From Acidobacteriaceae bacterium (GTDB lineage Bacteria > Acidobacteriota > Terriglobia > Terriglobales > Acidobacteriaceae), in NCBI GenBank assembly GCA_031296355.1, contig JARLFX010000081.1, positions 1 to 5,196 on the forward strand: a DNA stretch of 5,196 bases, read 5' to 3'. The notes below the pieces were generated by a model, which did not search any database, had not been told where the DNA came from, and worked only from the letters and a program-made list of their open reading frames with translations. The translations under genes were made by a program, and so were the position numbers. How positions within the stretch are numbered: the stretch's first letter is position 1; each line of letters begins with the position of its first letter. Shown in pieces: positions 1-5,196 of the stretch.

Positions 1-419
1 ATGCTTTGCCAGAGAAGTTTGGCGCGCGCCGTCAGGCCGAGGCTGCGCCGCTGAACCACCTTGATGTAGTCGTCGGCAAAACCAATGGCGCCGAAGGCGA
101 GCGTGGAGAATACCGCAACCCAGACCAGGGGATTGGCTGGATCGGACCACAACACTGTCGGCAAAAGGATGGCAATGCAGATGAGTACGCCGCCCATGGT
201 GGGCGTACCTGTTTTTTTCAGGTGCGACTGGGGTCCGTCCTCGCGAATGTACTGGCCAATCTGGAACTCCCGAAGCTTTTGAATGACGTACGGCCCGATG
301 AACAGCGCGATCATCAGCGCCGTCAGAGAGGCAAAGGCCGTGCGGAAGGTCAGGTAGCGGAAGATCCGGAAAGGGTGAAAGAACGGGAACAGCTTTTCGT
401 AGAGCAGCCAGTAGAGCAA
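1..419 (-). CDS. mraY: Phospho-N-acetylmuramoyl-pentapeptide-transferase (MraY), N-terminal part
   Basis: MraY is the integral membrane enzyme that transfers phospho-MurNAc-pentapeptide from UDP to undecaprenyl phosphate, giving lipid I, the first membrane step of peptidoglycan synthesis. About 139 residues are visible before the gene leaves the left edge; the family is usually about 360 long. Numbered from the TTG start, I see an aromatic N-terminus (LYWLLYEKLFP), a first hydrophobic segment near 27-46, the family motif GTPTMGG at 71-77, hydrophobic segments near 76-92 and 99-115, and the Mg-binding pair in FADDYIK (D116, D117). This aspartate pair lines up with D115-D116 of E. coli MraY. 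I chose TTG at 419 over an in-frame ATG at 431 because the only Shine-Dalgarno-like sequence, GGGAGG, overlaps and follows that ATG and ends 4 nt before the TTG. The upstream neighbour is ilvC, not murF as usual. The family call is firm; the start is probable. Confidence 0.93.
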   Translation of the reverse strand, partial: MLYWLLYEKLFPFFHPFRIFRYLTFRTAFASLTALMIALFIGPYVIQKLREFQIGQYIREDGPQSHLKKTGTPTMGGVLICIAILLPTVLWSDPANPLVWVAVFSTLAFGAIGFADDYIKVVQRRSLGLTARAKLLWQS

Positions 420-423
420 GGGG

Positions 424-429
424 CCTCCC
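424..429 (-). promoter_or_regulatory. Ribosome binding site that decides the mraY start
   Basis: GGGAGG on the minus strand lies 4 nt upstream of the TTG at 419-417. It begins at the last base of the alternative ATG (431-429), so it cannot serve that ATG, and no purine-rich site precedes the ATG (the upstream bases read CCTCATTTCGGC). The 4-nt spacing is a little short but usable. This favours the TTG start. Confidence 0.55.
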
Positions 430-506
430 ATGCCGAAATGAGGCGGGTTTTAGCTTGATTCTACAGGGTGGGGAGGGGATTGGGCTGTGGAAGCGGCTTG
501 AAGTGG

Positions 507-539
507 TACGGCCCGGCAATCATCGATTGCCGGGCCGTA
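507..539 (-). terminator. Strong hairpin 3' of ilvC, possible transcription terminator
   Basis: A perfect inverted repeat: 15-nt arms at 507-521 and 525-539, rich in GC (core CGGCCCGGCAATC), around a 3-nt loop. It begins about 20 nt after the ilvC stop codon, where an operon-end terminator would sit. No U-run follows the stem on the minus strand (the next bases read CCACTTCAAG), nor on the plus strand, so it is not a textbook intrinsic terminator. It could instead be a Rho-assisted or U-less terminator, or a 3' end-stabilising hairpin on a transcript that continues into mraY. Confidence 0.55.
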
Positions 540-559
540 GTTGAAACACCTGTTGAAGC

Positions 560-1621
<1,062 letters not shown>

Positions 1622-1662
1622 TCAATTCAAAAAAAGCTGCTGGGACAGGGTGCCGGGCGGAG

Positions 1663-2235
1663 TTACTCGAAGTCGACCGCCGTTGTGTCCTTCAAGTTTT
1701 TTTCGGCGGACTCGTCATCGCCGCCGTCCATGGCCCGGAGTACACCACTAGTATGCTGGCCGCGGCGCATGGTCATCTTGCCGCTACGGCAGATTTCGAG
1801 AATGCGGCCTTCATCCTCTCGCAGTACTTCGATGAGTCCTTCGATCTTGCTTTCGACGCCGGTCATCTCGATGATGAGCGACTCTGAGGTAAGGTCGACA
1901 ATGCGCGCACGATAGACCTCAACCAGATCGAAAATTTGAGACCGGTTCTGGGGTGAGGCTGCCACTTTGATGAGCGCCAGCTCGCGCGTAACGGATGGCG
2001 CCTGGGCGATGTCGTCCACATCGACCACATTCTCTAGTTTAAACAAGCTGGCGCGGATGCGGTGGCCAGCCTCTGAAGAAGCCTCGCAGACCAGCGTCAG
2101 CCGCGACAGCCCTGCACGCTCACTGCGCCCCACTGTGAGCGAGTTGATATTGATGTTCAGGCGGCGAAAAAGGGAAGCTACGCGCGTGAGCACACCGGGT
2201 AAGTCTTCAACGTAAGCAACGAATGTATGCAGCAT
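1663..2235 (-). CDS. ilvN: Acetolactate synthase small (regulatory) subunit
   Basis: This is the regulatory partner of IlvB; it raises catalytic activity and carries the valine feedback site. An N-terminal ACT domain spans about residues 3-75 (VEDLPGVLTRVASLF, then NININSLTVG). The C-terminal ALS small-subunit domain spans about 82-158 (VTRELALIKV, YRARIVDLT, LEICRSG). Aligned by eye with E. coli IlvH, the valine-pocket positions N11, G14 and N29 correspond here to D11, G14 and N29; aspartate at position 11 is, as I recall, common in other bacteria. At 190 residues it is longer than IlvH (163) because of a polar, partly acidic tail from about residue 160 with no family motif. It follows ilvB by 34 bp, which fits translation of the two subunits from one message. 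The ATG is backed by AGGAG 7 nt upstream. A single ACT copy rules out the double-length plant form. Confidence 0.97.
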   Translation of the reverse strand: MLHTFVAYVEDLPGVLTRVASLFRRLNININSLTVGRSERAGLSRLTLVCEASSEAGHRIRASLFKLENVVDVDDIAQAPSVTRELALIKVAASPQNRSQIFDLVEVYRARIVDLTSESLIIEMTGVESKIEGLIEVLREDEGRILEICRSGKMTMRRGQHTSGVLRAMDGGDDESAEKNLKDTTAVDFE

Positions 2236-2238
2236 AAA

Positions 2239-2252
2239 CTGGCTCCTGGCTC
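2239..2252. repeat. Two perfect tandem heptamers between ilvB and ilvN
   Basis: CTGGCTC occurs twice head to tail on the plus strand (GAGCCAG on the coding strand). It resembles the heptamer-phased sequence in the ilvD-ilvB gap. The pair occupies much of the 34-bp gap and contains the ilvN Shine-Dalgarno. Two copies of a short unit could be chance; the similarity between the two gaps is what makes it notable. Confidence 0.55.
2243..2247 (-). promoter_or_regulatory. Ribosome binding site of ilvN
   Basis: AGGAG on the minus strand, 7 nt before the ilvN ATG. It lies inside the tandem heptamer that fills part of the ilvB-ilvN gap, so the repeat itself supplies the site. Confidence 0.75.
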
Positions 2253-2269
2253 TTTTACTTCCGACTGTT

Positions 2270-4051
2270 TTACTTATCGTCCGGTGACTCGAGCAGCGGG
2301 TCCTTCTCAGGGCGGCGGATCATCTCGTGCAATGCGCTGCCTGCGGGAATCATCGGGTAAACCGCATCTTCCTTTTCGACCATGAAGTTGAGTAGGTAGG
2401 AGCCTGCGGCGGAGCGTGCGGTTTCAACGGCCGAGACTACTTCGGCGCGGGTTCGGACGGCGCGGCCGGCAATTCCGTGTGCGTCCGCAAGCTTGACAAA
2501 GTCGGGGCTGACGAGGGGCGTGGACTCGTAGTTACTGTCGTAGAAAAACTGCTGCCACTGGCGGACCATACCCAGAAAGCCGTTGTTGATGACGGCGATG
2601 TTGATCTTAATTTTTTCCTGGGCGATGGTGGAGAGCTCGGCCGACGTCATCTGGAAGCCGCCATCGCCAGCAATGACCCAGACTTCCTTGTCCGGACACG
2701 CGAACTTTGCGCCGATAGCCGCAGGCAACGCGAATCCCATGGTGCCAAGCCCACCCGAGGTAATGAGTGTGCGTGGATGCTCGTGGTGGAAGTATTGCGC
2801 CTCCCACATCTGGTGCTGGCCTACATCCGTGACAACGATGGCGTTGCCACCGGTGATGCGCCACAGGTCGTGCATGACGTGGGCAGCGTAGAGATGGCCG
2901 GAGTCGGGCAGGTTTTTGATGTCGCGCACCGCGGCCGCTCCCTTGCTGGAGTCGATGGCGCGGAGCCAGGCGGAGCCGTCGCGGCCGGAAATCCGCGGCA
3001 ACAACTTCTCGAGCACCTCGCGAAGATCGCCGACGAGAGCCACATCGACTTTAATATTTTTATCGATTTCGGCGGGGTCCACCTCGATGTGAATCTTTTT
3101 GGCCTTCAAAGCATAGGTGGAGGTGGTTCCGGTAACGCGATCATCGAAGCGCATGCCGCAGGCGATGAGGAGATCCGCCTCCTGAATTGCATGGTTAACC
3201 CAGGCTTCGCCGTGCATGCCCATCATGCCCAGGTTGAGTTCATGCGAGGCGGGAAACGAGCCGAGACCAAGCAGAGTGAGAGCCACGGGAATTTGCGCGC
3301 GCTCAGCCAGTGTGCGAATCTGCTCCATGGCGCATGACTCAGAGACACCGTGCCCAGCCAGAATCACTGGGCGTTTGGCGTTGCGGATCAGTTCGGCGGC
3401 CTGCGCAAGGTCACTCTCTTCAACCTGCAGCATGGGGTGCGGACGATAAGGCTTTGGCTTTGCAGCATCGAAATCGAAGATCGCCGTGGCCTGTTGCGCG
3501 TCCTTGGTAATGTCAACCAGCACCGGGCCTGGACGGCCGGACTTCGCTATCTGGAAGGCTTGGCGTAGCGCCCCGGCAATATCCTCTGGACGGTTGATCA
3601 GAAAATTGTGTTTTGTTACAGGCAGAGTGATTCCTGTGATGTCTACTTCCTGAAAGGCGTCAGTGCCGAGAACCTTGCTGGAAACATTACCGGTTACACA
3701 GACCATGGGAATCGAGTCCAGCATGGCTGTAGCAATGCCTGTGACCAGGTTGGTGGCGCCGGGGCCGCTTGTGGCGATGCACACACCAACCTTGCCCGAT
3801 GCGCGTGCGTAGCCGTCTGCCATGTGCGCGGCGCCCTGCTCGTGACGTACCAGCACGTGACGAATGGGAAACTTGCGCAGCGCGTCGTATGCCGGCAAAA
3901 TTGCTCCGCCGGGATAGCCGAAGACGTCAGTGACGCCCTCACCCACCAGCGTTGCCCACAGAATTTCCGCGCCGGTAAGGCGAGTAGGCGTGGTGAGGTG
4001 AGCGCTCGTGGCAGATGGCTTGGAGGCGTTCGCGTTTGCTTTGGTTCCCAT
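2270..4051 (-). CDS. ilvB: Acetolactate (acetohydroxyacid) synthase large catalytic subunit
   Basis: IlvB uses thiamine diphosphate (ThDP), Mg and FAD to condense pyruvate with pyruvate or 2-ketobutyrate, the first committed step of Val/Leu and Ile synthesis. At 593 residues it has the normal length. After a low-complexity Ala/Ser/Thr leader (about 1-24), the ThDP pyrimidine domain has GYPGGAILP at 45-53 and the catalytic glutamate in RHEQGA (E71). The central FAD-associated domain includes ACGMRFDDRVTG at 297-308. The C-terminal pyrophosphate domain carries the ThDP motif from GDGG (462-465) to NN (489-490), then GMVRQW (494-499). These features, together with the following ilvN, separate it from glyoxylate carboligase, pyruvate oxidase and the FAD-free catabolic AlsS. 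At the site matching plant Pro197 of the herbicide pocket it has S124; plant Trp574 matches W499. AAGGAG lies 5 nt before the ATG, fixing the start. The stop is TAA. Confidence 0.98.
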   Translation of the reverse strand: MGTKANANASKPSATSAHLTTPTRLTGAEILWATLVGEGVTDVFGYPGGAILPAYDALRKFPIRHVLVRHEQGAAHMADGYARASGKVGVCIATSGPGATNLVTGIATAMLDSIPMVCVTGNVSSKVLGTDAFQEVDITGITLPVTKHNFLINRPEDIAGALRQAFQIAKSGRPGPVLVDITKDAQQATAIFDFDAAKPKPYRPHPMLQVEESDLAQAAELIRNAKRPVILAGHGVSESCAMEQIRTLAERAQIPVALTLLGLGSFPASHELNLGMMGMHGEAWVNHAIQEADLLIACGMRFDDRVTGTTSTYALKAKKIHIEVDPAEIDKNIKVDVALVGDLREVLEKLLPRISGRDGSAWLRAIDSSKGAAAVRDIKNLPDSGHLYAAHVMHDLWRITGGNAIVVTDVGQHQMWEAQYFHHEHPRTLITSGGLGTMGFALPAAIGAKFACPDKEVWVIAGDGGFQMTSAELSTIAQEKIKINIAVINNGFLGMVRQWQQFFYDSNYESTPLVSPDFVKLADAHGIAGRAVRTRAEVVSAVETARSAAGSYLLNFMVEKEDAVYPMIPAGSALHEMIRRPEKDPLLESPDDK

Positions 4052-4055
4052 ATAA

Positions 4056-4090
4056 GCTCCTTGTTAGCTGCTAGCTCTTGGCCTCTGGCT
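4056..4090. repeat. Degenerate heptamer run, ilvB-proximal
   Basis: Read on the plus strand, this splits into successive heptamers GCTCCTT, GTTAGCT, GCTAGCT, CTTGGCC and TCTGGCT, with a G/T-rich centre and a shared GCT/GCC ending in the last four. The first unit overlaps the ilvB Shine-Dalgarno. The periodicity is visible by eye but has not been tested statistically. Confidence 0.45.
4057..4062 (-). promoter_or_regulatory. Ribosome binding site of ilvB
   Basis: AAGGAG on the minus strand, 5 nt before the ATG at 4051. It fixes the start and so keeps the low-complexity N-terminal leader of IlvB in the protein. Confidence 0.85.
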
Positions 4091-4205
4091 TCCAGATTGT
4101 TGCTGGCAAAGCCTGCTTACTTCCCATTCTTCAAACTTCGTCGTTAAATACATTTTCAAGTAACGACAGTTCACTTTTTTATCAGCTGCTAGTTTCAAAC
4201 CTTTC

Positions 4206-4226
4206 GCTAGAGGCTAGCTGCTAGAA
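4206..4226. repeat. Three heptamers GCTAGNN after ilvD
   Basis: On the plus strand GCTAGAG, GCTAGCT and GCTAGAA follow one another without gaps, and GCTGATC continues the phase to 4233. This ends exactly at the ilvD stop codon. The GCTAG core is shared by all three units. It is a second run of the same style as the ilvB-proximal one in this gap. Confidence 0.6.
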
Positions 4227-4233
4227 GCTGATC

Positions 4234-5196
4234 TTACGTCGTTGCTCCCTCGGATGCGGAGCCGACACGATCCACATATTTGCGGAAGACGCCTTTGGGC
4301 CAGCGCAGGGCCGGTGGTTTGAAGCCCTTCAGACGAGCCGTAATTTCTTCGTCGCTGATCTCTACATTGAGCGTGCGATTGGCGATGTCGAAGTGAATGA
4401 TGTCGCCCTCGCGAACAGCGGCAATCGGTCCGCCGACAAAAGCCTCAGGGGCAACATGGCCGGCGGTGAAACCGCGCGTCGCGCCACTGAATCGCCCGTC
4501 GGTGAGCAGTGCCACAGTCGGGCTGAGCTCGGGATTGCCGCTAACGGCCGCCGTCACTTGCAGCATTTCCCGCATTCCGGGCCCGCCCTTGGGGCCTTCA
4601 TAGCGAATTACCAGCACGTCGTTAGGCTTGATCTTGCCGGTTTGCACAGCTTCAAAGCACGCTTGTTCGGTATCGAAGACGCGCGCTGGACCGCGATGCT
4701 CGTATCGGTTGGCCGCGGCTACCTTCATCACGCAGCCTTCTGGAGCCAGGTTTCCCTTGAGAATAACCAGCCCCCCGACCGACTTGATAGGTTTCTCGAA
4801 CGTACCGATAACAACCTGTCCGGTCGTTTCCTCGGCCAGCGCTGCCTCTTCCGCCAGCGTTTTGCCGCTGATGGTGAGCGTCGATCCATCGGCATGGTGA
4901 GCGTCGATGAGCCGTTGGGCCAGTAGGCGCGTGCCGCCCGCCGTCTGAAAATCCGAAGCCATGTATTTGCCGGCCGGAATCAGGTCGCAAATGAAAGGTG
5001 TGCGCTTGGAGATGACGTCGAAATCGTCAATCGAAAGAGGAATTCCCATTTCGCGTGCGATGGCGATCAGATGCAGAACGGCGTTGGTGGAGCCTCCGCT
5101 GGCCGCGACGCTGGCGATGGTGTTTTCCAGCGACTTGCGGGTGATGATCTGCGAGGGGCGGCGATTGGCGCGAACCGCATCCATGAGAATACGGCC
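4234..5196 (-). CDS. ilvD: Dihydroxy-acid dehydratase (IlvD), C-terminal part
   Basis: IlvD dehydrates 2,3-dihydroxy-isovalerate and 2,3-dihydroxy-3-methylvalerate to the 2-keto acids, the third common step of Ile/Val synthesis, using an Fe-S cluster and Mg. The last 320 residues are visible. The frame stays open to the right edge, so the ATG at 5184 is internal (preceded in frame by GRIL) and not a start. Counting from the edge I see GGSTNAVLH at 34-42, KRTPFICDL at 64-72, RYEGPKGGPGM at 198-208 (E200, a likely metal ligand) and DGRFSGATRG at 233-242, whose serine is the proposed catalytic base. The N-terminal region of roughly 240 residues with the cluster-binding cysteines lies outside the window. 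The KRTPFICDL region looks more like the shorter Mycobacterium-type IlvD than the E. coli type. Related sugar-acid dehydratases (Edd, arabinonate dehydratase) share the fold; the ilvBNC context decides for IlvD. It ends in TAA. Confidence 0.96.
   Translation of the reverse strand, partial: GRILMDAVRANRRPSQIITRKSLENTIASVAASGGSTNAVLHLIAIAREMGIPLSIDDFDVISKRTPFICDLIPAGKYMASDFQTAGGTRLLAQRLIDAHHADGSTLTISGKTLAEEAALAEETTGQVVIGTFEKPIKSVGGLVILKGNLAPEGCVMKVAAANRYEHRGPARVFDTEQACFEAVQTGKIKPNDVLVIRYEGPKGGPGMREMLQVTAAVSGNPELSPTVALLTDGRFSGATRGFTAGHVAPEAFVGGPIAAVREGDIIHFDIANRTLNVEISDEEITARLKGFKPPALRWPKGVFRKYVDRVGSASEGATT

Larger units (their letters stand above)
4052..4233. other. ilvD-ilvB intergenic gap
   Basis: These 182 bp separate ilvD from ilvB, longer than the other gaps of the cluster. 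The gap holds heptamer-phased repeats near both ends, three exact copies of AGCTGCTAG (4066-4074, 4184-4192, 4216-4224), and a more AT-rich centre with a small inverted repeat (GTCGTTA 4140-4146, TAACGAC 4161-4167). I see no convincing -35/-10 pair, T-box or leader peptide rich in Ile, Leu or Val. It may carry an internal promoter or processing site, but the sequence alone does not show one. Confidence 0.6.

Noticed and set aside
6..458. 150-codon open frame on the plus strand at the left end
   Set aside because: The minus strand here encodes MraY with its GTPTMGG and DDY motifs; the plus-strand product is charged low-complexity sequence.
458..463. TAGAAT on the minus strand as a -10 box for an mraY promoter
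   Set aside because: It is a fair -10 match at a plausible distance from the start, but no recognisable -35 hexamer lies 16-18 nt upstream (the bases there are C-rich).
1629..1635. Run of seven T on the minus strand between ilvN and ilvC, considered as an intrinsic terminator tail
   Set aside because: No self-complementary GC stem precedes it, so nothing supports termination between ilvN and ilvC.
1645..1659. AGGGTGCCGGGCG, resembling the T-box sequence AGGGTGGNACCGCG
   Set aside because: It is on the plus strand, opposite to all genes here, and does not match the invariant part; the coding strand shows no T-box.
2477..3337. 286-codon open frame on the plus strand, antisense to ilvB
   Set aside because: It lies wholly inside ilvB and has no recognisable domain; it is a codon-bias shadow.
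4064..4153. 29-residue minus-strand frame (MYLTTKFEEW...) ending just before the ilvB ribosome binding site, considered as an attenuator leader peptide
   Set aside because: It has only two Leu, one Val and no Ile, no Shine-Dalgarno, and no terminator/antiterminator pair follows before ilvB.
4140..4167. Inverted repeat GTCGTTA / TAACGAC in the ilvD-ilvB gap as an operator or terminator
   Set aside because: Only 7 bp with a 14-nt spacer and mixed AT content; no U-run follows and no known operator matches. It is recorded within the gap entry only.
5182..5184. ATG taken as the ilvD start
   Set aside because: The frame stays open to the window edge (GRIL before it), and the protein would lack the N-terminal region of roughly 240 residues with the Fe-S ligands that the family requires.

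Overview
The window holds a branched-chain amino acid (Ile/Val/Leu) biosynthesis cluster, all on the minus strand. Reading from right to left it is ilvD (3' part only), ilvB, ilvN and ilvC, followed by the start of mraY, which runs off the left edge. No supportable gene lies on the plus strand; the long plus-strand frames are GC-rich shadows antisense to ilvC, ilvB and ilvD.

Organism: a GC-rich bacterium. The protein styles (a Mycobacterium-like shorter IlvD, a one-ACT-domain IlvN, a class I KARI, and an MraY N-terminus of the form (M)LYWLLYEKLFP) and the short heptamer-phased repeats between genes remind me most of Acidobacteriota (Terriglobia/Koribacter-like). This is recollection and inference; no rRNA or marker comparison was possible.

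Layout: ilvD C-terminal part (4234-5196, continuing right); a 182-bp gap with CTAGC-type heptamer repeats and a good ilvB ribosome binding site; ilvB (2270-4051); a 34-bp gap whose tandem heptamer carries the ilvN ribosome binding site; ilvN (1663-2235); an 80-bp gap; ilvC (560-1582); a 140-bp gap with a perfect 15-bp-stem hairpin just after ilvC; and mraY (1-419, continuing left), most likely starting at TTG.

How the genes work together: IlvB (catalytic) plus IlvN (regulatory) make acetolactate or acetohydroxybutyrate, IlvC isomerises and reduces it, and IlvD dehydrates the diol to the 2-keto acid. Three consecutive pathway steps are therefore encoded together and probably co-transcribed. 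mraY belongs to peptidoglycan synthesis and is normally found in the dcw cluster, so its place downstream of ilvC, behind a hairpin, is the main contextual oddity.

I found no evidence of a new biological system. The points worth a second look are modest: the heptamer repeats, the unusual cofactor loop of the KARI, the ilvC-mraY junction, and a few residue-level features of IlvB and IlvN.
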